This document shows, piece by piece, positions 7,877-16,600 of a DNA stretch of 34,853 bases. Made by a program: the position numbers and the translations under genes. This DNA is from Candidatus Tayloriibacteriota bacterium. GTDB taxonomy: Bacteria; Patescibacteriota; Minisyncoccia; Phycocordibacterales; SIBU01. The stretch is from the NCBI GenBank assembly GCA_009695005.1, contig SIBU01000009.1, forward strand, positions 1-34,853, in the 5' to 3' direction. Under the pieces are notes generated by a model. That model ran no database searches and had not been told where the DNA came from. It saw nothing but the letters and a program-made list of their open reading frames with translations. Each line of letters begins with the position of its first letter. The stretch's first letter is position 1.

Positions 7877-8638
7877 TTAGGAGAGGCCAAGCTTTTGTCC
7901 GAGTGTCCTGTACGCCCCCGAAAGTGACTCCAACTGTACCGCACGTTTTTGACGAATTTCATCGTTATCGACCCCTTCGGCCGCGGCTTGTTCAGGTGGA
8001 TACACCATGTCCACCGTAACCGAGGCCGGCATTTTGCCAGTCACAGCCATGAGCATCGGGGGGACGTAGTGGTGGATATAGGTGTCCGGCACTCCGAACA
8101 CTTTCGGATTAAAGCTCATGAAGCCACCCGCGACCTGAATATGCCACGCCACGGGGCCCATCATGGGATCAAATCCCTCTAGCCCCATGGCATCGGCATA
8201 GACCGCGTTTGCTCGCTTTTCCGAAGCTGCTTGAAACGCCGGCCATGTCTTCCAACTTTTCTCGGATCGGAATGGAATTGAAACGAATACCTCTTTACCA
8301 TCAATCGGAGCGACAATTTGAGGTATAAATGGAACGATTGGCTTTTCCGGCTCGGTCGTAAAAATCAGCTCATAACCGTATCTGATGGCATGCTCATTTG
8401 CGTGGAAAAATGCCTGCCTTCGTGCCGGTCCCATGCCGCGATGCAACTGCGGAAACACAACCGCTCCAGCGTCTCTGAAGGATTCTGCGATTGAAGGATC
8501 GGGCGATCCATCGACGATTATGACTGGGTAATCTGCCTGCTTCGCCATGCCAATGGTTTGCAAGGCAAGCCTATGCCGGAGTTCGCCCGGCGTTTTATAG
8601 AATGTCACCATTGCGATGACTGTTTGTAACGAGTTCAA
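7877..8638 (-). CDS. Putative GT-A-fold glycosyltransferase-like protein
   Basis: A 253-residue soluble protein. The N-terminal third looks like a nucleotide-sugar (GT2/GT-A type) fold: beta strand TVIAMVTFY, then YPVIIVDGSPDP at about residues 37-48, and a conserved-looking TTEPEKP segment near residue 95. I do not see a classical DxD, so the catalytic assignment is tentative. The start is TTG at 8638 with AAAGGA upstream. By eye GC is about 53%, well above its neighbours, and the gene has its own promoter, operator-like palindrome and terminators. It sits between lysS and the mraZ promoter, where no envelope operon needs it, so it looks acquired. It may modify envelope glycans, but the substrate cannot be read from the sequence. 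Confidence 0.55.
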   Translation of the reverse strand: MNSLQTVIAMVTFYKTPGELRHRLALQTIGMAKQADYPVIIVDGSPDPSIAESFRDAGAVVFPQLHRGMGPARRQAFFHANEHAIRYGYELIFTTEPEKPIVPFIPQIVAPIDGKEVFVSIPFRSEKSWKTWPAFQAASEKRANAVYADAMGLEGFDPMMGPVAWHIQVAGGFMSFNPKVFGVPDTYIHHYVPPMLMAVTGKMPASVTVDMVYPPEQAAAEGVDNDEIRQKRAVQLESLSGAYRTLGQKLGLS

Positions 8639-8672
8639 GATATTCCTTTGTTCAAGTTTTCAACGAACACTT

Positions 8673-8690
8673 AGCGGTGTAACAACCGCT
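8673..8690 (-). promoter_or_regulatory. Hairpin in the leader of the glycosyltransferase-like gene
   Basis: AGCGGT (8673-8678) and ACCGCT (8685-8690) form a 6-bp stem with a 6-base loop in the untranslated leader, about 35 bases before the TTG start. The role is unknown. Confidence 0.4.
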
Positions 8691-8704
8691 CCTTTACGTA
8701 AAAA

Positions 8705-8733
8705 AGGTTAACATTAATTTGGATTAATGTCAA
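8705..8733 (-). promoter_or_regulatory. Promoter with an internal operator-like palindrome
   Basis: On the minus strand a consensus TTGACA (8728-8733) is followed after 17 bases by TAACCT (8705-8710). Overlapping the -35 box and filling the spacer is a perfect inverted repeat, ACATTAAT (8711-8718) and ATTAATGT (8723-8730) with a 4-base centre. This is the usual place for a repressor dimer site. No regulator gene is adjacent. Confidence 0.65.
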
Positions 8734-8740
8734 GGATATG

Positions 8741-8778
8741 AAAAACCCCCGATTCGCGGTTGAGGATCGGGGGTTTTT
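8741..8778 (-). terminator. lysS terminator
   Basis: AAAAACCCCCGAT (8741-8753) and ATCGGGGGTTTTT (8766-8778) form a perfect 13-bp stem with T runs on both strands. It lies 18 bases after the lysS stop codon and can act in both directions. Confidence 0.9.
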
Positions 8779-8796
8779 AAAAACATACAAAACAAT

Positions 8797-10698
8797 CTAG
8801 CTATGCAGTTTAAACTGCTTGGTCAGATCCTCAACTTCTCCTCGCGGACCAAAGACAAGTACGCCGAGGTACTCCACATCTTCTCCGTTTTTTTGTTTGG
8901 TCGCCTCGATTACTTTTTTGTCATTGGTCGTCTCAAGCATCTCGCGTGTAAACTCGCAGACCTCTAGCCCCTTCCCCTTTGCGAGAACTGAAAGCGCTCG
9001 AAGCTCAGCGCTTTTATGCGCCTCCTTAATCATGATTGCGTGCCGGATGTTTAGCTTTATCGCCTCGTTGTCCTTGGTGCGAATCTCATCCTGATAGAAG
9101 AGGCTTTTGCCTACACGCCCGCCAAGTGCGGCGGTCAGATGCGCGACGGTGTTAAGCTCCTGCCACGACGCGAGCTTAGCTCCACTATTAATGAGTGCGA
9201 CGGCGATGCTCCCCTCTTTCGATTTTGAAACCACTCCTACCGGCCGGAGTGTAGGGAATAAGATGACTTCTTTGATGTTTTTCGTATCAGTCAAAAGCAT
9301 GGTAAAACGGTCAATACCAATACCAATACCACCGTTTGGTGGCATACCGTACTCCATAGCCTCAAGATAAGCAGCGTCTGATGGAGAAATGTCCTGCTCT
9401 CCTCCAGCTCTTTTTTTATCTTGCTCCTGGTACCTTTCTTTTTGGTCGATTGGGTTGTTAAGCTCGGAAAATGCATTTACTATCTCAATTCCACCAATTA
9501 CTAGTTGGAAGCGGTCAATTAATTTGGGATTATCCTCCTTTCGTTTGGCAAACGGATTAAAACTTAAAGGGTAGTCAATGATGAACGTGGGTTGAATTAA
9601 TTTTGGTCTGCAAGCCTTCTTGTAAATGTTGTCCAATATTTTGTCCATTGCTTCCGAAGCGTCTGTTGTAACTCCAAACTGACTTGCTACTAGCAACAAC
9701 TCTTCCCTGCTGATTTCTTCGGGGTTTGAAATGAGAGCATGCCTTTTCAGAAGATCGTAGAAGGTTATTACTTGAAAATCACTACCAAAATCAATCGTTT
9801 GACCGTTGTAAATAATAATATTTTTCTTGAAAAGGGTTTTAACAATGTGTTTAAAAAGCTTCTGAATGAATTCTCTTTGCGAATGTGCATCCGCGTAAGC
9901 ATCTTGTGATTCAAGCATAGTAAATTCAGGATTGTGCGTCGTATCAATACCCTCGTTTCGGAATTTTCTTCCAATTTCATATACTTTGGTAAAGCCTCCA
10001 ACAAGCAATTGCTTCAAATAAAGCTCTTGCGCAATTGTAAGATGAAAATCAATGTCTAAAGCATTGTGATGAGTAGTAAACGGCAAGGCAGTAGCACCCC
10101 CGGCCAAGGTCTGTAATCGAGGAGTCTCTACTTCAATATAGCCTGCGTCATTATAAAATTCTCGTATTTCGCTTACGAGTATCGAGCGTAATACAAAACG
10201 CTCCTTAACCTCAGGAGACATTAGTGTGTCAAGGTAACGGTGTCTAAATCGTTCTTCGATATCTTGTAGACCGTGCCATTTTTCTGGTAGAGGACGAAGA
10301 CTTTTTGAAAGCATTTTCCAAGCTTTTATTTGCAGAGTTTTCTCACTGCGTTTTGTAACAAAAAGAGAGCCTTCAATCTCGATAAAGTCGCCAATGTCAA
10401 CGTTGGATAAAAATAAATTAAATACAGTTTCTGAAATCTCGTCGCTTTTCAGGAGTCCTTGAAATCTTCCACTCCCATCGTCTAGTGTCATAAAAATTAA
10501 ACCTCCTTGTGGTCTAAGTGACATTATTCTTCCAGCCAAAAATACGTTGCTATTTTTAGATAATTTTTCGAATTTTTCAGTTGCATCCTTCAGGTCGCAA
10601 CTACGATTTGTTTTTGTTGGGTATGGGTTGATTCCCGCTTCTTTGAGTGCGTTTAGTTTAATCAGTCTGTTGTTTCGAATTTCTTCAATGGAGGCCAT
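8797..10698 (-). CDS. lysS: Class II lysyl-tRNA synthetase fused to a C-terminal DUF2000 (PTH2-like) domain
   Basis: LysS charges tRNA-Lys. Residues 1 to about 487 are a complete class II enzyme: an OB-fold anticodon domain (GRIMSLRPQGGLIFMTL), motif 1 region, motif 2 (KFRNEGIDTTHNPEFT) and motif 3 (GIGIGIDRFTMLL). Residues 488-633 are extra. They match the DUF2000 family, whose solved members have a peptidyl-tRNA hydrolase 2-like fold: hydrophobic strand IAVALIN, LN-x-x-AHL-x-AALGG, D-E-x-R, and the C-terminal YLGVLVFGP. My hand count for 8821-9240 is about 52% GC, against about 38% at 9481-9660, so the extension differs in composition from the synthetase. No stop or frameshift separates the parts. 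No SD. greA lies 90 bases upstream. Confidence 0.9.
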   Translation of the reverse strand: MASIEEIRNNRLIKLNALKEAGINPYPTKTNRSCDLKDATEKFEKLSKNSNVFLAGRIMSLRPQGGLIFMTLDDGSGRFQGLLKSDEISETVFNLFLSNVDIGDFIEIEGSLFVTKRSEKTLQIKAWKMLSKSLRPLPEKWHGLQDIEERFRHRYLDTLMSPEVKERFVLRSILVSEIREFYNDAGYIEVETPRLQTLAGGATALPFTTHHNALDIDFHLTIAQELYLKQLLVGGFTKVYEIGRKFRNEGIDTTHNPEFTMLESQDAYADAHSQREFIQKLFKHIVKTLFKKNIIIYNGQTIDFGSDFQVITFYDLLKRHALISNPEEISREELLLVASQFGVTTDASEAMDKILDNIYKKACRPKLIQPTFIIDYPLSFNPFAKRKEDNPKLIDRFQLVIGGIEIVNAFSELNNPIDQKERYQEQDKKRAGGEQDISPSDAAYLEAMEYGMPPNGGIGIGIDRFTMLLTDTKNIKEVILFPTLRPVGVVSKSKEGSIAVALINSGAKLASWQELNTVAHLTAALGGRVGKSLFYQDEIRTKDNEAIKLNIRHAIMIKEAHKSAELRALSVLAKGKGLEVCEFTREMLETTNDKKVIEATKQKNGEDVEYLGVLVFGPRGEVEDLTKQFKLHS

Positions 10699-10788
10699 AA
10701 AAAATTTGAGAAGGAAATTATTTAATGTACAAGATTATGTATAAAATCACTGTTATTAATATTTTTCCAAGATATCCTGCGTAACTAT

Positions 10789-11256
10789 TTATTCGATACT
10801 AATAACTTTATAATCAATAATTCCACCAGGAGTAGTAACTTTAAGGAGATCACCCTTCTTTTTTCCTATGAGAGAAGATCCAAGTGGTGAGTGTATAGAT
10901 AACTTTGAATCAGCTGGATTAGATTCCTCGGAGCCGACAATTTTATATTTAACAGAAGAACCATCTTTCACTTTTTGTAGATTTACTGTGGTTCCTATGC
11001 CGATAACTTCACTGTGTGTATTCGACATTATCACTGCTGACTTGAGCATTGCTTCAAGTTTGGCAATTCTGTCTTCGATGTTTGCTTGCATTTCACGAGC
11101 TTCGTGATATTCGGCATTTTCTGATAGGTCACCTAAAGATTTCGCATATTCGAGACTTTCGGCCACTTCCTTGCGTTTAGTTGTTCGAAGTTCTTCAAGT
11201 TCCTTTGAGAGCTCTTCAAATTTCTCTTTTGTTAAGTATTCGGCTTTTTCATCCAT
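10789..11256 (-). CDS. greA: Transcription elongation factor GreA
   Basis: GreA enters the RNA polymerase secondary channel and stimulates cleavage of backtracked RNA. The 155-residue protein has the N-terminal coiled coil with the acidic tip motif GDLSENAEYHEAR (about residues 42-54), then the FKBP-like C-terminal domain with SPLGSSLIGKKKGD and the terminal GGIIDYKVISIE. Length is normal. It lies between mrdA and lysS on the same strand with gaps of about 100 and 90 bases. No SD precedes the ATG. Confidence 0.95.
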   Translation of the reverse strand: MDEKAEYLTKEKFEELSKELEELRTTKRKEVAESLEYAKSLGDLSENAEYHEAREMQANIEDRIAKLEAMLKSAVIMSNTHSEVIGIGTTVNLQKVKDGSSVKYKIVGSEESNPADSKLSIHSPLGSSLIGKKKGDLLKVTTPGGIIDYKVISIE

Positions 11257-11355
11257 ATAATTAGCTTGTTTAATGGCAATAATTGTGAATTATATGCAAT
11301 TTTTAGTGTAGAGTCAATTATTGTTTAAATTAACACAAACCTTAGATTTATTTTT

Positions 11356-13071
11356 TTACTTAATATATTCTGGTGTGGTTGAAGCCATCCATTCAATAAG
11401 TCCTCTCATCACATAGAGGGCGCCGATTGAATTTGTGTAAGGTCCCCTTTCCATTAGTCCAACGAAGGCAAGAGTTGGTTTTTCACTAGGCAAAAAACCC
11501 TCAACCCAGGAGTTAACGTATTTTTTTGAAGAACCTAATTCGGCAGTACCTGTTTTTGCCGCTATGGAAATCTGAGGAATATTTAATCCTTTTGCCGTAC
11601 CCATTATTACTCCTTGTCTCATACCGTCACGGATTACATCAAATTGTTCCTTGGTAAATGGTAGTCTGATACTTTGAGAAAGTGCTTCAGTTTCTGATGT
11701 TTGCATAATTGTCGGATTAAGTAATATTCCATTGTTCGCCACGCTAGAGATTGCTCTCGCCATCTGCATCGGAGTTACTTGAAAACCATATTGACCAATG
11801 GAAGTGTTGTATGTGTCGCCGATTCTCCAAGAATCACCTGGAAAATTTCTCTCCTTCCACTCGGGACTAGGAATTGATCCTTTTTTCCCCAATAATGAAT
11901 TGTTTGAAACTGTCCCACCAAAGCCGAAAAGTCTCATATATTTCTCAATGTTTTGAATACCCAGCCCCTTTTGGCCTTCAAAACCGCCGCCGATTTCATA
12001 AAAATATACGTCAGATGAAACCGCAAGAGCTTGCCTCATGTCAACCCAACCTTGTGCTCTCCAGTCGTTAAAAACAGTTTTCCTTTTTGGGTCGTAGGGA
12101 TTTTGAATTGATATTGAACCGGTACTTAAAATTTCAGTTTTCGGGTCAATTACTCCTTCTTTCAGGGCTGCCAATGCAACAAATGGTTTTACAATCGATC
12201 CTGGTGTATATAAACCATCTGTGTTCCTATCAAGAAAAGGCTTTTGCGGGTCATTTAAAAATGAACGAATGGCGGCAGAATTTGACTTGTCCGACATGAT
12301 ATTGGAATCGTATTCTGGATAACTTACCGAAGCGATAATTTCACCTGTTCTTGTATCAATTAAAATACCTGCACCTCCACCAAAGCCGATGTCTTTTGCA
12401 GTCTTCTTGATCAGATTGTAAAATTTCTCTTGAACTCGAGAGTCAATTGAAAGAGTAATGCTTTGCCCGTCTTGGGGTGGTTCGAGGACACTCTCCGTTT
12501 CAACTTCACCAAAAGCGTTTGTCTCAACAATTTTTAGGCCTGTTTTGCCGGACAAGACATTGTTGTAAGTTTTTTCCACACCGTCGACCCCATCGTAACT
12601 ATCTTGATAATAAAAGCCAGATCTATCTTTTGCTGGGTATCTTACGTAACCTAGAATATGTGCAAGGCCAGGAATATTAATATAGCTTCTGTGTGTAAAA
12701 TCCGGACTTTTTGAGTCGTAAATGTTTGATGCTAGTAATACTTTGTTTCGGTCATATATCACTCCACGTTCAGGAAAGATAACGGTTTGACGGAGACTGT
12801 TTGCAATACTTTTCTCTGCATATATTTTTCCTTGCTTTACTTGAAGAAGGAATATCTTGAAAATGAAAATTGAAAGAATAATAAAAAAAAATGTTCCACA
12901 AATTATAACGGTGTTTCGGGACAATGGCTTCTCAAGCCTGCCCTCGAACTGACTTTGATCGAAATCGGGTAGATTTTTTGAATCAAGAAAAATTTCATCG
13001 GGGTCAATTTCTTGATTTCGATTTTTTTTCCACAAATTTTTTTTAAGAAAATTAGGCCTTCGCTTGAACAT
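11356..13071 (-). CDS. mrdA: Elongation transpeptidase PBP2 (MrdA)
   Basis: PBP2 is the class B transpeptidase of the elongasome. The 571-residue protein has a long basic cytoplasmic tail, one membrane segment (about 54-76), the dimerisation domain (FPERGVIYDRN at 99-109), and the catalytic motifs S292-I-V-K295, S352-S-D354 and K506-T-G508. An SxD second motif is normal for PBP2 and separates it from the FtsI at 3858-5573. It follows mreD by 7 bases, giving the standard mreB-mreC-mreD-mrdA order. RodA is not in the window. Confidence 0.94.
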   Translation of the reverse strand: MFKRRPNFLKKNLWKKNRNQEIDPDEIFLDSKNLPDFDQSQFEGRLEKPLSRNTVIICGTFFFIILSIFIFKIFLLQVKQGKIYAEKSIANSLRQTVIFPERGVIYDRNKVLLASNIYDSKSPDFTHRSYINIPGLAHILGYVRYPAKDRSGFYYQDSYDGVDGVEKTYNNVLSGKTGLKIVETNAFGEVETESVLEPPQDGQSITLSIDSRVQEKFYNLIKKTAKDIGFGGGAGILIDTRTGEIIASVSYPEYDSNIMSDKSNSAAIRSFLNDPQKPFLDRNTDGLYTPGSIVKPFVALAALKEGVIDPKTEILSTGSISIQNPYDPKRKTVFNDWRAQGWVDMRQALAVSSDVYFYEIGGGFEGQKGLGIQNIEKYMRLFGFGGTVSNNSLLGKKGSIPSPEWKERNFPGDSWRIGDTYNTSIGQYGFQVTPMQMARAISSVANNGILLNPTIMQTSETEALSQSIRLPFTKEQFDVIRDGMRQGVIMGTAKGLNIPQISIAAKTGTAELGSSKKYVNSWVEGFLPSEKPTLAFVGLMERGPYTNSIGALYVMRGLIEWMASTTPEYIK

Positions 13072-13078
13072 GAGCTTA

Positions 13079-13339
13079 CTAGTTGAATTTAAGTTTTAAG
13101 TACAATGGCGCTACAACTATATATTCGATTGTTGCTAGTAACGTGTAAAAAACTGGGATTGGTAGTCTCCTGATTGGAATTCCGTATAAAATATCAATCA
13201 ATATTCCAAATACAAATATTTCATAGAAGTTTTTAAAAATAAACAGACAAATTGTTGCAACAATAAAAGTAACCCACCAAGGGAAAATGAATACCGAAAG
13301 TAAAATCAAGATATCTGCTACTGCTCTTTTTTTTGACAT
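13079..13339 (-). CDS. mreD: Short MreD-like membrane protein
   Basis: A protein of about 86 residues, almost entirely hydrophobic, with three likely membrane segments. It contains IDILYGIP, which resembles the conserved MreD segment (D-x-x-Y-G-x-P). MreD is usually about 160 residues, so this is roughly half size. I chose the ATG at 13339, two bases after the mreC stop; an in-frame TTG at 13345 overlaps that stop. Its place between mreC and mrdA supports the call more than its sequence does. Confidence 0.75.
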   Translation of the reverse strand: MSKKRAVADILILLSVFIFPWWVTFIVATICLFIFKNFYEIFVFGILIDILYGIPIRRLPIPVFYTLLATIEYIVVAPLYLKLKFN

Positions 13340-13341
13340 TA

Positions 13342-14133
13342 TCAATTTTTAATAACCTCTACTTTATTTATTTGGTACATATTGAATGGTAATTTAAATA
13401 AAATAAACTGGAATGAACTGGTTTCAGTGAGTTCTATACTCTCAACCTTGCCGAATGCTTTTGGTGACGGTGAATTCATTTGGACTAGATCATCGATGTT
13501 TACAGAAATTTCCTTTGGCAATTTTGCGACAAAATTTCCTCCTCCCCTACCAATCGCGTCGGCCGATATTCCGTCAGCTATGATTACTCTGTTTATTTCT
13601 CCTGGTGATGAAAAAAGAACGGCCTTCGAATAGTTTGAGTATGTCTCTCTTATCTCTCCTATTACAAAATCACCTACCGCCACGAGATCACCCTTTTTTA
13701 TTCCGTTATTTTCCCCAAGGTCTATCACTAAAGTGTCGTACACGGAAAAATTAGGTTTAGTAAGAACTGTCGCCGGAATCCTCTTCGTGCCGTCGGTTCT
13801 GCCTAGAGTTTTCTTTAAGTCCTCATTCTCCTTTCTGTAATATTCAAGAATAGACAAGTCGGTCTGAGCATATTCTAAATCACTTTTTAATTTAAGATTA
13901 TCAGCAATTAATTTTTCCTTGTCTGTGAAAAGTGGCCAAAAATTTGTAACTTTATACATCACGTATTCCTTTACATTCCAAATTGGTCTTGCAAACTTGT
14001 AGACGGTTTCACTAATAAAATTAGGCATAAAAAAATAAAAAAAGCCCGCTATAACGAGAATTACTATTGAAGTTACAATAGGTTTGGACAAGAAGCTTGC
14101 TTTGTTATTTTGTAGGCGGTAGTTCATCTTCAT
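13342..14133 (-). CDS. mreC: Rod-shape protein MreC
   Basis: MreC is a bitopic elongasome scaffold that activates PBP2. The 263-residue protein has a membrane segment at about 18-37, a coiled coil at about 72-110, then the beta-rich periplasmic-type domain with DTLVIDLGENNGIKKGDLV and RGGGNFVAKLP. The start overlaps the last 29 bases of mreB, in a different frame, so translation is likely coupled. A second ATG at 14127 gives a protein two residues shorter; I cannot separate the two. Confidence 0.92.
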   Translation of the reverse strand: MKMNYRLQNNKASFLSKPIVTSIVILVIAGFFYFFMPNFISETVYKFARPIWNVKEYVMYKVTNFWPLFTDKEKLIADNLKLKSDLEYAQTDLSILEYYRKENEDLKKTLGRTDGTKRIPATVLTKPNFSVYDTLVIDLGENNGIKKGDLVAVGDFVIGEIRETYSNYSKAVLFSSPGEINRVIIADGISADAIGRGGGNFVAKLPKEISVNIDDLVQMNSPSPKAFGKVESIELTETSSFQFILFKLPFNMYQINKVEVIKN

Positions 14134-15178
14134 TTCGAATTAATACTTCATCGTATTTTGATAGATCTTCCAAAATAATTCCTGTCCCACGGGCAACTGC
14201 GGTTAATGGATCTTCTGCAACGTGAACGGGTATTTTTACTGATTCGGTCAGGAGATTTCCCAGTCCTTTGATAAGTGCACCACCACCAACTAAATATACA
14301 CCTCTATGCATAATATCAGCTACAATCTCTGGAGGGGTCGTCTCTAAAACTTCTTTAGTAGCTTCTATCAAGTTGTCGACTGATTGCGCAATAGCCTCGC
14401 GAATGTCGGAGTCTGTAATTATTACTTCTCTTGGTAGGCCAGTGATAAGATCTCGTCCACGGATTGAAGCCTCCATGGGCGACAGTCCGGGTACTACAGA
14501 GCCAATTGCAATTTTGATGCTCTCTGCTGTTTTTTCTCCAATTAAAATTTTGAATTCACCTCTAATATAGGAAATAATATCTTCGTTAAGCCTGTCACCC
14601 GCAATTTTTAAGCTTTTTGAGCGAACAATACCTCCAAGTGAAATGACAGCAATGTCAGTTGTGCCACCACCTATGTCTATCACCATATTTCCGACTGGCT
14701 CCTGAACCGGCAAGCGAATACCGATTGCTGCTGCCATAGGTTCTTCAACAATGTGTACTTCTCGTGCGCCATTATTTCTTGTAGCATCCCTGACCGCTCT
14801 GGTTTCAACATTTGTAATGCCAGAAGGCACGCCGACTACCACACGAGGCCCCAATAATTTCTTTGAGCCGGCCTCTGCTTTTCTTATCAAGTAAGAAATC
14901 ATTTCTTCAGTGACTTCAAAATCGGAAATAACACCGCCAACCAATGGTCTAACTGCGCTTATGTGTGCAGGTGTTCGGCCCAACATTGATTTTGCTTGAA
15001 TACCAACGGCTACAACTTGTCCGGTTTTATTATTGATGGCAACAACAGAAGGTTCATTGATGATAATTCCTTGGCCCCGCATATAAACCAGTGTGTTTGC
15101 AGTGCCTAGATCGATTCCAATATCATTTGAAAGCAGTTGATATGCCTTGTCTACGTATTTTTTGATATGTTTTCTCAT
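14105..15178 (-). CDS. mreB: Actin-like cell-shape protein MreB
   Basis: MreB polymerises under the membrane and steers elongation. The 357-residue protein has the actin-fold phosphate-1 loop GIDLGTANTLVY, the phosphate-2 loop DIGGGTTDIAVISLGG, and the adenosine motif YLVGGGALIKGL. An N-terminal basic amphipathic stretch (MRKHIKKYVDKAYQLL) could bind the membrane; the second MreB at 19418-20431 lacks it. It starts 6 bases after the proS stop and overlaps mreC by 29 bases. No SD. Confidence 0.96.
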   Translation of the reverse strand: MRKHIKKYVDKAYQLLSNDIGIDLGTANTLVYMRGQGIIINEPSVVAINNKTGQVVAVGIQAKSMLGRTPAHISAVRPLVGGVISDFEVTEEMISYLIRKAEAGSKKLLGPRVVVGVPSGITNVETRAVRDATRNNGAREVHIVEEPMAAAIGIRLPVQEPVGNMVIDIGGGTTDIAVISLGGIVRSKSLKIAGDRLNEDIISYIRGEFKILIGEKTAESIKIAIGSVVPGLSPMEASIRGRDLITGLPREVIITDSDIREAIAQSVDNLIEATKEVLETTPPEIVADIMHRGVYLVGGGALIKGLGNLLTESVKIPVHVAEDPLTAVARGTGIILEDLSKYDEVLIRNEDELPPTK

Positions 15179-15184
15179 TGAAAA

Positions 15185-16468
15185 TTACTTTGTCAATTTC
15201 TGAATTCTACTTATCATTTCAGACTCGTCAATTAATTCTGACTTCTCTTCCAGCCGACGTTTGTATTCAAACTTCCCTGCCGCGATAGTTTTGTCGCTCA
15301 TAACTATTCGAACTGGAATGCCAATGAGATCAGAGTCTGCGAATTTCTCACCAGCCCGAAGATCACGATCGTCATATAGCACTTCAACATTTAATGACAA
15401 GAGTTTACTATATAGTTCGTCTGAAGCTAATTTGGCTTTTCCGTCTGCTCCAGCAAGAGAGATTAGGTGTACTTGAAATGGAGCAATGCTTTCCGGCCAT
15501 ACAAGTCCTTTTGCATCTGCTAAAACTTCTACTGCAGTTCCAAGAAGCCTTGTTGTGCCAATACCGTAACATCCAACAATCGGCATTTTTTCCTTACCTT
15601 CCTTGTCTTTGTAAGAAAATTCGAAAGCTTTAGGATATTTTTGCCCTAAATCAAAAACGTTTCCAACTTCCGCCGCCTTAGCTTTTGCCAGCTTCCCCTT
15701 GTTGCATTTTGGACATAGACCTTCTTCCTCTGTTTTGGCTACTTCTGTGTTTGCACAATGCGTGCAATTTGGACAATACACAACGTCGTCTTCTCCTGCA
15801 TCGGTCAGCACCATAAATTCATAAGAAAGTTTTTCCGAAAACGCTCCACCAGAAGCTTCGGTAACCTTTGCATTCAATCCAGTACGATTAAATATTTTAA
15901 GATATGCATCCTTTACAATTTTGTAAAAACGGTCAAAGTCCTCCTGAGATTCATGAAAACTGTACATATCCTTCATTCCAAATTCTCGTCCACGCATAAT
16001 CCCACTTTTTGCGCGAAGTTCGTCACGGTATTTTTGACCTATTTGATAAAGGGCAATAGGAAGGTCTTTGTAGGAATTTACGTATGTTTTGGCAATTGGA
16101 GTTACTATTTCCTCTTCGCTTTGGCCAAGTGCGTATTCCTTTTCGGTTCTGCTCTTAAGTTTAAACAAAACATCAACTGAATCCCAACCACCTGTCTGTT
16201 TCCATTTTTCACTTGGATGTAGGGTGGCCATTTTTATTTCTTGTCCACCAATGGCGTCCATTTCATCACGAATAATTTTTTCAATTTTCTCCAACGTTCT
16301 TAAACCAAGCGGTAAATATGAATAAACGCCCGCCATTTCTTTGTGGATGTAACCGGCTCGAACCAGCAAGTCGGCATTTTTTGAAAGTTGCGCTGAACCA
16401 TCGTCTAAGCGACCTTCTTCTTTTGGTGCCTCTTTGCGTGTCTTTGTAAATAGTTTTGATTGTTTCAT
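15185..16468 (-). CDS. proS: Prolyl-tRNA synthetase, short form without editing insertion
   Basis: ProS charges tRNA-Pro. The 427-residue protein has class II motif 1 (about residues 45-80), motif 2 (QIGQKYRDELRAKSGIMRGREFGMKDMYSF) split by no insertion, motif 3 (GCYGIGTTRLLGT) and an anticodon-binding C-terminal domain. Bacterial ProS is usually about 570 residues with a 180-residue editing (INS) domain that removes mischarged alanine. In its place is a short segment with four cysteines (CPNC-x2-C and CPKC) resembling a zinc ribbon. Alphaproteobacterial and mitochondrial enzymes also lack INS. No separate YbaK/ProX editing gene is seen here. Confidence 0.93.
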   Translation of the reverse strand: MKQSKLFTKTRKEAPKEEGRLDDGSAQLSKNADLLVRAGYIHKEMAGVYSYLPLGLRTLEKIEKIIRDEMDAIGGQEIKMATLHPSEKWKQTGGWDSVDVLFKLKSRTEKEYALGQSEEEIVTPIAKTYVNSYKDLPIALYQIGQKYRDELRAKSGIMRGREFGMKDMYSFHESQEDFDRFYKIVKDAYLKIFNRTGLNAKVTEASGGAFSEKLSYEFMVLTDAGEDDVVYCPNCTHCANTEVAKTEEEGLCPKCNKGKLAKAKAAEVGNVFDLGQKYPKAFEFSYKDKEGKEKMPIVGCYGIGTTRLLGTAVEVLADAKGLVWPESIAPFQVHLISLAGADGKAKLASDELYSKLLSLNVEVLYDDRDLRAGEKFADSDLIGIPVRIVMSDKTIAAGKFEYKRRLEEKSELIDESEMISRIQKLTK

Positions 16469-16491
16469 TGATTTAATGTTTAAAAGTATTG

Positions 16492-16497
16492 ATTATA
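16492..16497 (-). promoter_or_regulatory. Candidate -10 box upstream of proS
   Basis: On the minus strand TATAAT lies about 23 bases before the proS ATG. The -35 region is not clear. Another TATAAT-like sequence lies further upstream near 16535-16540. This is the likely promoter of the proS-mreBCD-mrdA operon. Confidence 0.4.
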
Positions 16498-16600
16498 CAA
16501 AGAAAGTTAGCCCATAAATTTGGGTATTAAGTTTCATTATACTACATGAAAGAAGTTCGAAATACGATACTTGACACCAATAAAAATTGTGACTTAAAGA

